Origin: Polytrichum commune
Lineage: Eukaryota; Streptophyta; Polytrichopsida; Polytrichales; Polytrichaceae
Length of the DNA stretch: 64,000 nucleotides
Assembly (NCBI GenBank): GCA_950295325.1
Contig: OX485807.1
Span: forward strand, 30,537,666-30,601,665
Direction: 5' to 3'
Shown here: positions 11,737 through 22,664 of the stretch, piece after piece
How the letters are laid out: each line of letters starts with the position of its first letter
Numbering within the stretch: the stretch's first letter is position 1
Notes under the pieces: generated by a model
Databases searched by the model: none
Told to the model about the DNA's origin: nothing
What the model saw: only the letters and a program-made list of their open reading frames with translations
Translations under genes and position numbers: made by a program

Positions 11737-13440
11737 TCAATAGCCCCTCGAGAAGGACAAAGTAAAATTTGGGAGCAATTTTTGTCCGTATGAATGAGTC
11801 CCACCTTGATCCATATGAATATTAAGTACTTCCCACAAGAAGTCTATTGAGCAAAGGCATGATCCGAATACATGCTCGCCAATGTCCACCTAGGCTGAAA
11901 GAACAACATCACAATGTCATTCTCATGAACAAAAGGGCTTGGGCCTCTAGGGATCCAAAGAATGGGGCTACTAACCTCCACATGTGAAAGGGAAAATTTA
12001 ACATCTCGACATGTCAAAAGTCTTTGTAATTTACTTCATTGCAAATATTCACAAACCCTAAGTACAAAATTGTATTATGTAATAAAGTTATATCGTAAGG
12101 CTCAAAACCAACTTATGAAAGGTGAACTTAACAACTTAATTTGAAAGATGACAACCATACTATCATGGGTAGTAATGGTGTCTCAAATGATTAGATATTG
12201 CATAGAACTCTAGAATTGTACGTTAGATTCCTTCATGAACTTGATTGTATTTGCACTATCATTTCAGCTTATTCCCTTCAACTAGAGAAACTCATTAAAA
12301 CTATTTCAAGAAGAATTAATTTCATTAAGAAATGACTAAGATGGAGTTGCCATCAACAAAATTTCATATTTCTTTCCTCAAAAGCCATGTCACGGCTTAG
12401 TTGACCTTCAAAACTTAAGAGGCAAAACTCAGGAACCGGCCCATTTAAGAAAGAAAAGTTTTAAAATACTTAAAGGTCTAACATAATTTCCAAGAAACCA
12501 CAAGATTTCTCCTATAAGAGATGTGTAATCTCCTTAACACACCAATTGAATTCAAGCCACTACGAAAAGATTTATTGAGCAATTACAGACATCACCAACA
12601 ATACAACTTCACACTATTTGAAATCAAAGCACTCCGAAATGATTTGTTGAGCAATTACAAACATCACCAACAATACAACTTTCTCTAGGTCCTAAGGTCA
12701 ACGTGCCTAATTCAATTAAAAGTCTTGATCGGACACCTATATTTGTGTGGTATGTGGTTAGGTGAAGCTCCAAAAACGGATATAAAAAATAAGGCATCGT
12801 CCCAAATATGATAATAACTATTCTAGATTTAATAGTCACATACTTGGAAAGACATGTATGACCATTTAATGAGCACAAGAATTTTGACTATGGTAATGAA
12901 TTCATATGAGCTCCAAATATCACGAGGAAAGTGGCCAAGGCCTTGATTTGGATTGGCTACCATCTCGTACCAGTCACATATTCTAATTTCTAGGAGAAGT
13001 GGGCGATTTAAGACAAAGTACCATTTAAGACCCATCTACCTTACAGTGCACAAAGAAGCACTGCTCCAAAGACACATGATGTGGGTGTAAGCTTAACAGT
13101 TACTGATTTACGAATCGAAGTTAAGCAGGCCCATTCTGACGAGCTATCCTCTGTCGCAGTTCCACCTTCAGCGATCTACAACTAAAGTCACAACACCCTA
13201 AATCTGTACAAAACTAACTAATTAACTTACCTCCACATAACACAACCTACGCGAATAATATTCAGTTGATTTTCTAAATTGGACACCTTTATTTGATTGG
13301 TGTGGTTAGGTGAGGATCGAAGAACAAAAATCATAAAGACAACTCTTTAAAAGAGATTTGATTACGTCTTCAAATGTTATTAAACAATCCACACTAAGTG
13401 GTGAACACAGTTGGAAGCACATATGTATTCAATAAAGAAT
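11737..13440. other. Upstream non-coding region of gene A, unusually conserved with copy B
   Basis: From about 12361 to 12990 I see no difference from 43221-43850. Flanking parts differ at about one base per hundred. It contains a two-copy tandem repeat of about 70 bp ('TTGAGCAATTACAGACATCACC', about 12548-12680). ORFs are short (84 and 68 codons on the minus strand) and overlapping, and are conserved only because the DNA is. No known domain was found. Confidence 0.5.
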
Positions 13441-13850
13441 CAACAATCATGCACTTCATATAAAATATCATGACTAAAGTAGGGGAGATTTGTTTTTGTT
13501 GATCTTTCAATCGTAGATTTGGTAATGCAACTCAACTTTTGTTGTGTATCTTTGATAGGTAGAAGTTGAACATAAAAACGAATCGAATAACATCCACATA
13601 CCTTAGATGGGCCCAGATTCAGTCGAGTAGCTGCATAAGTGCTCAGTTGGAAGTTGAAATCAAATCCCTTTCCTCGTGCTCCACCCGCTTCAGTCTCTCC
13701 TGCTGCACCGTTCACACAAAGCCAATACCAACTCAAGCTCTAGAAACTAAGATGTGTGGGTGTTGTTCGGTTACTTTTCTTAATTGGACCCCTATTAAAT
13801 GATTGGAGTGTAATTAGGTGAGGATCAAAGAAAAAACACCATAAAGACAC
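12716..13850 (+). repeat. Dispersed 'GGTTAGGTGAGGATCAAAGAA' repeat, three copies in A
   Basis: A block reading roughly 'CTAATTGGACACC..TTTGATTGGTGTGGTTAGGTGAGGATC' occurs at about 12716-12790 (most diverged), 13262-13345 and 13765-13850. It occurs again at 28490-28570 and in the three equivalent positions in copy B (about 43576, 44122 and 44625). The stretches after copies two and three (13345-13765 and 13850-14190) are also related, so this part looks like a tandem duplication of a unit of about 500 bp. Function is unknown. Confidence 0.5.
13596..13736 (-). other. Exon-like ORF with GTATGT donor (unrecognised)
   Basis: A minus-strand frame reads a Gly/Ala-rich segment ending in 'STYAATRLNLGPSK', followed directly by GTATGT, a plausible splice donor. 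The counterpart in copy B (44588 down to about 44456) keeps the reading except for a 1-nt deletion near its upstream end. A second exon-like stretch follows upstream at 14394-14230. It begins after TGTGTGCAG and has a 'QVEVVVVILTKDADEFTQ' core. No family was recognised. These could be pieces of a decayed gene carried in the duplication. Confidence 0.25.
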
Positions 13851-14399
13851 ATGTTTAAAAGAAAATGGAATATATCTTTCAGTACTCTCAACAATTTCGC
13901 ACTCAATTATGAACACGATTGGGAGAACTTGTCTATTCGGTAAGAAATCAAAAAACATGCATTTCCGATTATGACTAAATCAAGGGAAGTCCGAATTTTA
14001 CTGATGTATCGTCATAGATTTGCTACTGCAACACAAGTTGTAGTTTTATAATATTCTAAACGATAGAAGTTGGAGAACATGGAAAACGAATTAATCAAGA
14101 CGCACCAACCTTAGCATCTTCAGAGATCGGCTGCACAAGCACTCATGATACTCACACATAGACAGCTGAGGGTAGAAAGATGAGCACAGATGCAGAAGAC
14201 ATAATAGCTTTGTGCTTGTTGAGCAGATATATATATTGGCCACTTGCCTGCAGGAAACCGTCTCTAAGTGAGTCATTCACTAAGTGACCAAGTCTTTTGG
14301 GACCGGGCCACCCGATTTTGATTTGTGTGAACTCATCTGCATCCTTTGTCAAGATGACCACTACAACTTCAACTTGAATGCGAGCGTCCTGCACACAAT

Positions 14400-16549
14400 T
14401 CTAGACTCTTCACAGCAAGGGGCGATTTACACAAGACCACTACCTATTGATTGGTCAGCCCTGCTTTGGGAAAGATAGTGTGAAAATAAAAGAGTGGTCC
14501 TTCATTGGAGAGAGGGAATTCTCACATACGACATATCTCTAGATATATATCCTTGAAAAATATATATATCCTGGAGGTTATTTTGTTTAGTTGATTTGGC
14601 ATTGGAATTAGTCCTGAAGACTCCGGATTGTTCTAATCTACTTCATTGGAGATGAGTCAACCACAAACCTCTAGGGTGTCAGGGCCAAAGCATGATAAAG
14701 TGAACAAGAAAAGTGTTCTACCCCTTCACTTTGATACAATTTTTAATATGTAATATGGGAAGTAGGCTGAATTCTATTCAAAAACTTCAATTCAAGACCA
14801 TGGAGCCCTTCATTGAGTTTGAACCAAACATAGTACACAATTTGTGCCTCATTAGTAGTATGGAGATACGTATCACGGGTTGTGCACTCATTGCTAGAAT
14901 TGGGAACCACGTGCGTGCATGACCTTGAAAATAATACCCCTAATATACAAGATTTCCACCCTCTTAAAAATGATATACATACAATATGTAGCTAGGAAAT
15001 CCCCTTGAATGCATACACAAGTGAGAAATAAATAAATCATATAGACCCCAACCATATGTAGATGCCAGAAAGATCATATGGAACATATGGCTATAATACT
15101 CTTAGCAAGACATATTTATTTATCACTGATGACATCATTGAATACTCATTCATCAATTGGATGTAACTTATACAAATTTTGTTTACGCAAGATAAGTCAT
15201 TATAGCCAATGCAATAGTGGTTTCTAATTCTACCATCAAATGACTTTTCAGATTGTAGGTCCACATTGGCCCATTCTTATTTTGATACCAACATAACCTT
15301 ATTGTATATGGGAAGGCTAGTAATAGAGGTGAGGGAAGCTAAGACATGAGCAATGATTGGCGAGCATTGGGCGATAACACATAACTTTTTTACATTGGAA
15401 GGCTAGTTCTAGATGTCAATTAGTTGTCGATATTCACTCCACATGTTGCCAATTTTGTGGCCCATCCTATAGACCCTTCCCAAATACCAAGTCTTGGTGG
15501 TCACTGTTTTAGCCAACTTGTTTTTTTAATCCATCTTTTCTTCACCACTTTAACAATTGCTTGAGAGATAATTCATTCCACACGATCACATCTCAATTTC
15601 AATAAATAATCATTATGCGCGGCTCTACATAGTCAAACTTAAGGTTTGACATACAACATACACGTGATCCCAGTGAACCTATCCTTGGACAAAGTAGGAA
15701 CACCATTCAATGCGCATATTGGATGAAATATTCATTTGGATCATTTTTATATTACTCACATCATTATAATTGACTATGGGCCTAAAGGTAGAAATACAAC
15801 TAGGAGTACTTCAATTATATGCCTAGTATATCTACAAAGATAGAATAAATAATACCCATATCTTATGTGTAGTTTGTAACCCCTAGGCACAATTAATACC
15901 CCTTTTGTGCACCCACGTGGGTACATACTTTTAGTAATGAGTGCATCTCCCGAGATACATATGAAGAAGATCCTAAACTAGGTGGCGGTTTTGAGCTAAA
16001 ATCTACTTTATTTCAAAATTTGTTATAATTTGTCTGTATAGTTCAAGTATTTGGCAAGATCATATTTTATGTAAGTGTGCCACAAATTTTGAAGCAAGGT
16101 ACGTTTCCTTGACGTCTAGTTCACCCTCACTTTCCAAAAACCGACAATCATGGAAGTTTAGAATCTACTTCTATGGATATAAATCATGTAGTTTGCAAAT
16201 ATATCTATGAAAACATCATGACCCACCTTATTAGTAACTTTGATATGAATCAATATTATGGTTTGGAGTTATAAAATTAGGAAATGTGGCTACTTGCCCC
16301 TCTAAATTAGCAGGCTACAACTTTCGTTCACTTTACCATGCTTTGGCCCCTCAAGTTATTTTGTTGGACGGATGAGTGCTCAACATGAGATAATTCTCTC
16401 TCCCCCTTCAAAATGGTCTTGGTGTCAATAGAAAAGCGACTATACTAAGGGCAACTTTAAATTATAGCTTTAGGGCCCTTGACTCGTGATATGCAAATTA
16501 TGTGATTGGTCGAGAAGCCAGAGATGGTCTAAGTTCACTTTACACTCGA
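14400..16549. other. Non-coding part of copy A with a ~780-bp stretch absent from B
   Basis: Conserved with 45230-46600. The exception is about 15283-16064, which is missing in B, where TTATTTT is followed at once by ATGGAAGTGTGCC. The joint carries a short TATTTT-like microhomology and no inverted termini were seen, so deletion in B is more likely than insertion in A. A 69-codon ORF at 14713-14922 has a conserved core in B ('NSIQKLQFKTMEPFI') but a different start and end, so it was not called as a gene. Confidence 0.45.
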
Positions 16550-17132
16550 AACACGATATTCAATATTTTGAGAGAGTGGGATCCTCTCAAAATAATATTG
16601 GCCATTTGGACACCTAAAAGTCATGTTAGGTTGATAAATACTAGATTATACTTCAGACGTGTAGTTTCCATTAAAATAAGAGTATGTTAAGCTAGGAAAT
16701 CGACTCATTTAGGTTGAGTCGACCTAAATGAGGACAATTATGTTAGTTGATTTAAGGTGAGTCGACCTAAATGAGGACATTATGTTGTTAATTTAGGTTG
16801 AGTCAACCTAAATGAGGACAATATTTTGTCAATTTAGGTTGAGTCGACCTAAATGAGGACAATTATGTTAGTCAATTTAGGTTGAGTTGACCTAAATGAG
16901 GACAATATGTTAGTCAATTTAGGTTGAGTCGACCTAAATGAGTCGATTTCCGAGCTTAACATACTCTCATTTTAATGGAAACTACAGCAGAATTTATGGC
17001 AGAAAATCAAATGTTATTTTTTTACTTGTACTCTACAACTTTCAAGTGGTTTTCATTTCATTGTTGGATTAATAGTTTGCTTTATGTACTCTCAATTCAT
17101 TGGAAAACTCTCATTTTAATGAATATTGTGTT
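16550..17132 (+). mobile_element. 583-bp non-autonomous element built of palindromic tandem repeats
   Basis: Present in copy A and absent from copy B. B reads straight through CACTCGACCTTG (TCGA at 46599-46602), whereas in A the insert is flanked by TCGA (16546-16549 and 17133-17136). Ends are inverted: AACACGATATTCA against AACACAATATTCA. Inside, a second inverted pair (about 16661-16713 and 16933-16985) flanks about six tandem units of 41-43 bp. Each unit carries a hairpin (ATTTAGGT..ACCTAAAT) around GTCGAC. No coding capacity was found. A 4-bp target-site duplication does not pin down a superfamily. Confidence 0.75.
16706..16945 (+). repeat. Six ~42-bp tandem units, each with a TTTAGGT/ACCTAAA hairpin
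   Basis: The unit is TTTAGGTTGAGTCGACCT followed by AAATGAGGACAATTATG and TTAGTCAA, with small variation in length and in the GTCGAC core. It lies at the centre of the 583-bp element. Confidence 0.8.
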
Positions 17133-17136
17133 TCGA

Positions 17137-17797
17137 CCTTGTAGGTCTATGGGACCAAGGAAATTTGAATGGATAAAATTCTACATGGTGTCCTATATAG
17201 CAACAAGTGGACAATATTTTATGGTCTACCAGATATTGTTACAAGCATATCAAAAAGAGGCGGATCTAACCACATGAAGGTCCCTAGCTATATACTTTGT
17301 AAATCACATGTGGTCAGGGCTTATTTAATGATGGGCTATTTATCTAAAAATCTTGAATAATTGGCACCCTAGTAGTAGATAAATGGTACTTTGAGGTATT
17401 TTTCAAGACACCATGAACCTATTTTATAGACTCTATTTCATTTGTAAACTATACCATTTTATCAAAATCTTGGAATATTGATATAAATTGACATTAATCC
17501 ATAACAAAATTACAACAATACTTTAAAAAACTTTTCAAATAATAAAAATTGTGCTCAATGCCCAAAGTGCTACAATTTGGTGTGGTTACTTTCAAGACCT
17601 AGAGCAAAAAGTAGAACAAAGGAAAAAATAGATTGTTCTTACAATCAAGCAATATTTTTAAACTAAAAATTACAACTTAAAACTTACAAGATGAGTCAAA
17701 TATCCAACATTATTGTGTAGAAAGAATCAAATGCCGAACAATATTGTGTACAAGGGTAGGTATTCAAGCTTGATCAATAGCAATGCAATTCATAGAG
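17137..17797. other. Non-coding, conserved with copy B
   Basis: Includes a 63-codon plus-strand ORF (17169-17360) whose counterpart at 46635-46826 stays open and is similar. It overlaps a dispersed repeat containing 'TGGACAATATTTTATGGTCTACC' and has no recognisable domain. No gene is called. Confidence 0.3.
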
Positions 17798-18001
17798 CTA
17801 TGATTTTCCCACAAATTCATCTAAGCCCTTAGCATCTACAGGATCAAGCGAATAAATCTTCCCAATTGGATCATACTCCATTTTCACATTTGACATGATT
17901 GAATTTGCATCCACCCACTTACAATATGTTTGGTCATTGTGGAGTGTGAGATGTCTTAAAGTAGGGGAAATATAATACATCGTGAATTCAAAGCTGGACA
18001 T
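17798..18001 (-). CDS. Conserved 67-codon ORF, unknown family (copy A)
   Basis: The ORF stays open in both duplicates with 8 residue differences in 67. It contains 'TYCKWVDANSIMSNV' and ends 'LDEFVGKS'. The pattern C-x-(W/F)-(V/I)-D, a D about 15 residues later, then (S/T)L and LD(E/K) is also visible at 61640-61750. This suggests a shared domain of about 50 residues. It is likely the last exon of a longer or decayed gene: the frame upstream meets TGA near 18030, just before a GAAGGTACG that could be an acceptor. Function is unknown. Confidence 0.4.
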   Translation of the reverse strand: MSSFEFTMYYISPTLRHLTLHNDQTYCKWVDANSIMSNVKMEYDPIGKIYSLDPVDAKGLDEFVGKS

Positions 18002-18261
18002 GGCAACACCCTTTTTAAATGTGTCGTACCTTCAAATTTGCTTGCAAGGTCCAAAACCGGGTCTCTTGAAACCCCTTTACGATCCAAAACACATCCCCCA
18101 ATAACACTAAACTTCCTCAAAAGCACACACAAGACTCACGGCCCATGACCATTGCACTTCAAGTACTATCATTGATGGGAGAGGCGGAGCTAGTCTAAGT
18201 TCGTTTCACACTATGTTAGAGGGACCAACAGTGGTGCAACAAAGTAAGTGAATGCAAGATT

Positions 18262-18500
18262 AATGTAAAGGCTACATGGATTTCTACATGGTATCAAATG
18301 GATCATGTTTCATGGTCACTTGAAAGAGCATTTGGTTGAGGGCCCAGTCACATATGATTTCACACTACAATTGAGAATGTGACCCCACTACATGACTTTG
18401 GAAATGTCTTGGGACGGGCTTTGGACACTTCTTTTGGGCTCTCATAATTTCATGGTCACAACTCGTAGCTCGTGTGTGAAGTGACCCTAAACCATGATGT
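18262..18500. repeat. Dispersed repeat (copies at 18.3, 23.9 and 47.8 kb)
   Basis: The shared string contains 'ATCAAATGGATCATGTTTCATGG', 'CATTTGGTTGAG.GCCC' and 'CACTTCTTTTGGGCTCT'. Copies are at about 23862-24225 and 47752-47975. A shorter related block occurs at 18995-19052, in 'CAAGAGCC..TTTTCATGGTCATGG'. No coding sense was found. Confidence 0.5.
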
Positions 18501-19900
18501 CCAATGCCAACTTCTAAATTGGATGATTTTTAGCCAATCGAGGCAATTTCTCACCCAATCCAAATACATCCATTGAACCTCACATAAAGTCTTCACTCGT
18601 CCAAACATTACATATCCTACTTTATCAATAAAACTTTAATACCACCTATAGCTTTCACCTACCCTACTTTTAGATATAAGATTGTATGGTTCATTTTATT
18701 CAAGCTATAGTAATTCCAAAATTTACATAAATTTTGTTCTATTGAATTAAAAGTACCCTATATTTTTCTCACGTGGTTTAATAAAGTTTCGACATAAACA
18801 TAAACTAGGGGTTGTGGCAATCATTTAAATTACCTTTGGCACCTAGAAATATTATATTTGCATGGCAGGGACTCAAACCTGACCATATGTTGCGGCCCTT
18901 CAACATGGTCCACTTTCACTTTACACTAACCTTGAAGACCCATTCATTGCAGAATTAGATTTCCATTTCCTACGGTACAGACTTTGGATGATTTTCAAGA
19001 GCCCTAAAATTTTCATGGTCATGGTTCTTGATTTGTGTGTAAAGCGACCTTGAATATAATTTTGTGTGGTATTGGAATTAGTGTGCCATGTTAATGAGGT
19101 GGTCTTCTTGACTTGTTGTGTAACACCAACTTTTGGGAGATATCATGTGTCTTTATTTCTACTTGCCACATGGCCATTATGTAGAGCTCAACTACCTCCA
19201 CTTGTTCCTAGGGTTGCCCGTATCATAATGACTTAGAGCGTCGTCCGGATTAAGATTGTTAAACTACCTAATCTCCTTGTCGTTTGTTGTTGTCCTCCTT
19301 TGGTTTGAGGACGGCTTCCCTTGTTACATTGATAGGTGTCTTAGTTCCTCTTTTAGAAGTTACTCTACTTTGTGTTCATCATGATTGATTTTTAGGTTTA
19401 ACTTAAAGTCCCCTTCATTGTGATGAACCCTTCTCTTGGTGATATCTCTTCAAGTGGTCACGTGCAACTAAATGATGCTCTTACTTTATTAACTCAATTG
19501 CTTATAACTTTCTTCTTGTGTTGGATCCTTCATGTGCCGTAATTGCCTTTCAAGCTCAAATTTTACTTCTTTAGAATTGATCTAGATCTTGTTAATTTCT
19601 CCTCGTATATTGTAGTGTTGCATCTTTTTATGTGCCACAATTGTCTTTTAAATTTAAATGTTACTTCTTAGTATGGATCTAGATCATACTAACCTCTCTT
19701 TGTACATCGTAGTGTTGCAATTTCTTCATGTGCCACAATTGTCTCTTTTCTTTCTCCGAGACTTCTTTGTAGAGATTGAAGTCTTCCCTTACTCGAGGGC
19801 TTAAACCCTTCTCTCAATTCACATTAGAGTTCCTTTCTTAACCCAAGTGTTATTTCAACCATGTTGTGATAGGAACCGAGTAACTAAGTAACTTTGAGTA
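18501..19900. other. Non-coding, conserved with copy B
   Basis: No gene was recognised. The site GCTTAAAC at 19799-19806 is the empty target of the 335-bp element found in copy B. Confidence 0.35.
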
Positions 19901-19914
19901 ACATTTTTCATGGT

Positions 19915-20375
19915 TGTAGTTCCAAGTAGCTCTAGTAATCCAACTATCTATTTTCTCCTTCAAGTAGTTAGTTGAATTTTTTCTTCAAGTAGCTAAATAA
20001 CCAAGTAACCAAGTAGCCAAGCAACGAGTTCTTCTTCTTCTCAAGTAGCTAGTCAACTTTTCCTTCAAGCAACTAAGTATCTTAAGTAACCAAATTGCCA
20101 AGTAACGAGTTTCCTCTTCTCTTCCAAGTAGCTAAGTATCATAAGTAACCAAGTTGCAAAGTAGCCAAGTAATCCAAGTAATCTCTCTTATAAACTTTGT
20201 GCAACTCTCTTATAAGTTAACCAAGTGATCAAGTAGCCAAGTAACCAAGTAGCTAAGTATCTCTTCTATAAGTAATCAAGTAACCAAATAGCTACGTAGC
20301 CAAGTGACCGATTAGCAAGTTAACTTTCCTTCCAAGTAGCTAAGTAACCAAGTAGCAAGTTAATTTTTCTTTCAA
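19915..20375 (+). repeat. Minisatellite of AAGTAGCTAAGTAACC-like units (copy A)
   Basis: Irregular units of about 8-10 bp (CAAGTAGC, TAAGTAACC, CAAGTAACC) alternate with TTCTTC-rich spacers. The counterpart in B is at about 49735-50185. No ORF runs through it. Confidence 0.7.
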
Positions 20376-21004
20376 GTACCTTTTCTCTTGATTCTCCTTT
20401 CTACTCTCTTAATTGTCGTTCTCAATTAGCGGAGTTTCTTTTTGACAAGACATACGTAGCAATCAATCTAATAACCACCAAAATTATTGTTGAATACCCT
20501 CTTTCCATGTAGTGGAGATTTCCTCTTCACATGTGTAACAACACTTCTACTAACTTTTCATTTTCCTATCAACTTATGAGAAGGCATCTTATATCTTTCT
20601 CTCGAAGCTTGTCAGTTCTCTCAATCCTCAACTCTTCTTCATATGATGGTTTTCTTCTTCATAAAAATCCTTCAACACAATATCATTAATGCAACATCAT
20701 TATTATATGAGCTACGTCCAAATTTAGTGTAGTTGTATAAACATGTAACAATCAATACTTTCGACAACTTAAATGTGTGTCGAGGTCAGGTTCAACCATT
20801 AGCCTTAGACGGTGTAACTTGTTGCTGACCGGTTTACACAAACATCACTCCCACCAAAATTAGATTATTCTAGATTTCCATTTCTACGAAGGTGGTCGCA
20901 TGTATACTATTATTGCCACTTAGTTTTGTATCAGTCTCTAAGGTTTTTTTGCCATCCAAGGGTTTTATGCCATCCAAGGGTTTTATGCCTTGTTGGAATT
21001 TTCT

Positions 21005-21335
21005 AAGTTCTTCAAGCCTTCTCGGATTTTGGTTAAGTCTTTATCTTCAAAAGTTCTTCAAGCCTTCTCAGATTTTGGCTAAGTCTTTATCTTCAAAAGT
21101 TCTTCAAGCCTTCTCGGATTTTGGCTAAGTCTTTATCTTCAAAAGTTCTTCAAGCCTTCTCAGATTTTGGCTAAGTCTTTATCTTCAAAAGTTCTTCAAA
21201 CCTTCTTGGATTTTGGCTAAGTCTTTATCTTCAAAAGTTCTTCAAGCCTTCTCAGATTTTGGCTAAGTCTTTATCTTCAAAAGTTCTTCAAACCTTCTCA
21301 GATTTTGGCTAAGTCTTTATCTTCAAAAACATTTC
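21005..21335 (+). repeat. 46-bp minisatellite, about 7 copies (copy A)
   Basis: The unit is AAGTTCTTCAAGCCTTCTCG followed by GATTTTGGCTAAGTCTTT and ATCTTCAA. Copies differ by one to three bases. Copy B has about 4 units. Confidence 0.85.
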
Positions 21336-21344
21336 AAGCCCCAC

Positions 21345-21465
21345 ACGCCCGATAGGCTTTGCGGCAAGTCTTATCCTCCCGATAGGCTTTGCGGTAAGTC
21401 TTGCGCTCCCGATAGGCTTCGCAATAAGTCTTGCGCTCCCAATAGGCTTCGTGGCACTCACGTGA
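21345..21465 (+). repeat. 30-bp tandem repeat, about 4 copies
   Basis: Units read CCCGATAGGCTTTGCGG followed by TAAGTCTTGCGCT. They directly follow the 46-bp minisatellite. A shorter, decayed version is at 52507-52590. Confidence 0.75.
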
Positions 21466-21548
21466 GATAGTCGACGTAAAATGAGCTCCTTTAGACCCCC
21501 TTTGTGGCTCTTTAAATAGGATATAGTATCTACCATTTCTTTGATGTG

Positions 21549-22664
21549 CCAGTAGGGTCTCTTTCCCCTATTGCCAGATGTGTGATTTTGCTATTTCTAG
21601 TGATGTATGTAACTAATGTCTAATTTTGTCTAGGAAAATCTATTTACAGTATTAACCATGTGCTATAAATTTATGTGCTTGTGGAAAACATTTGGTGCAT
21701 TTAGCTATTGCCTAGATGTGCCATGGGATTCAGTTGCATCTCATGTAATCCCATCCATTCAAAATTGGTTACATTCATTTGCATCCATTCAAGCGGTTGA
21801 AGTGGTTAAGATTGTCCAACAAATGGTCATCCCAATCATATATTGTTTCATCCACCTAGTTTCGTCTAAGGTTACTATTTACTCACTATCTACTCTAGCC
21901 TTTCTACTATGTTCCCCAAAGTCTCGGACCCAATCTCACAATCTTGTCCTAACCAACCTTAACGGCTCGTTCCCGAGTCCATGTCACATTCCCAAGGGCT
22001 TAAGGCCCGGTCCTGGCTAAGGGCCCTTTTTAAGGTCTCATTCCTCGCCTTTACCCCAAGCTTGTTGGCATCCGATCTTATCTTTTGCCGGTTCCCTGTC
22101 ACATCTTCCGCCGGATCCTGCCTTTGCTTCTAGCCCATCTTGATTGACTAAGGGTTGGCTATGGTCCCCCAACTCCCAATTGGTTGTTGGGCGTTGGCCT
22201 TGTGTCCGCTTCTAGTTTTCTCTGCTCTTAGTTGGCTCTAGAATTTCCATGGTGTACAATGTGTAATGCAATCATCTCCACATTGATTAAGGATTTTTAT
22301 GCTATTTTGTATTCATTACTTCTCATTCTTATTGACTTTTCAATACTTGGGCGATCAATCAATTTTGTATCTTAGATAAGGAAGTTTAATGATCATTACC
22401 CAAAATGATTGGTAGTGGAATAACTTAGATACGCAAGAATCAACCATAATGTTGAATAAGGCAACGAGCTGCTAGGGGCCAAAGGCCCACCGCTGGTGGG
22501 AGAAGAAGTCCGCAAGGAAGTTGGCGAAGCAGGAAGTTGACGAATCTCAACCTTCGGACCGAACGGAAAATCATGGGGGACCAACTCCCGAAAAAAAGTC
22601 CCAATAAATTAAAGAATAACTCTAATATGCGAAACTTAATATACATGCACATACTTAAATTATA
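21549..22664. other. Single-copy spacer, no recognised gene
   Basis: Begins where homology between the duplicates ends. A 120-codon plus-strand ORF (21658-22020) has no recognisable domain and biased composition. Minus-strand ORFs at 22396-22652 overlap in two frames. None is supported. Confidence 0.35.

Larger units (their letters stand above)
7831..21548. repeat. Segmental duplication, copy A
   Basis: This segment matches 38110-52678 in the same orientation and order: ankyrin/PGG gene, upstream spacer, 67-codon ORF, 'AAGTAGCTAAGTAACC' minisatellite and 46-bp minisatellite. The left end lies within a dispersed MITE (family R) that is complete in copy B and truncated here. On the right, homology stops after TTGATGTG (21548 and 52678). 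Copy A has a private 583-bp insertion at 16550-17132. About 780 bp near 15283-16064 and about 1.5 kb corresponding to 50733-52239 differ in presence between the copies. Confidence 0.9.

Noticed and set aside
12624-13035. Two overlapping minus-strand ORFs identical or nearly so in the B copy
   Set aside because: The identity is explained by near-identical DNA over the whole stretch, not by coding constraint; there is no recognisable domain. The stretch itself is kept as a finding.
13100-13140. GAAGTTAAGC motif resembling part of 5S rRNA
   Set aside because: Only about ten bases match; no 5S structure or length around it.
16975-17277. 100-codon ORF
   Set aside because: It starts inside the 583-bp element and crosses its border, so it is created by the insertion.
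20892-21128. ORF with Leu/Phe/Ser repeats
   Set aside because: It is a translation of the 46-bp minisatellite; copy B gives a different frame arrangement.
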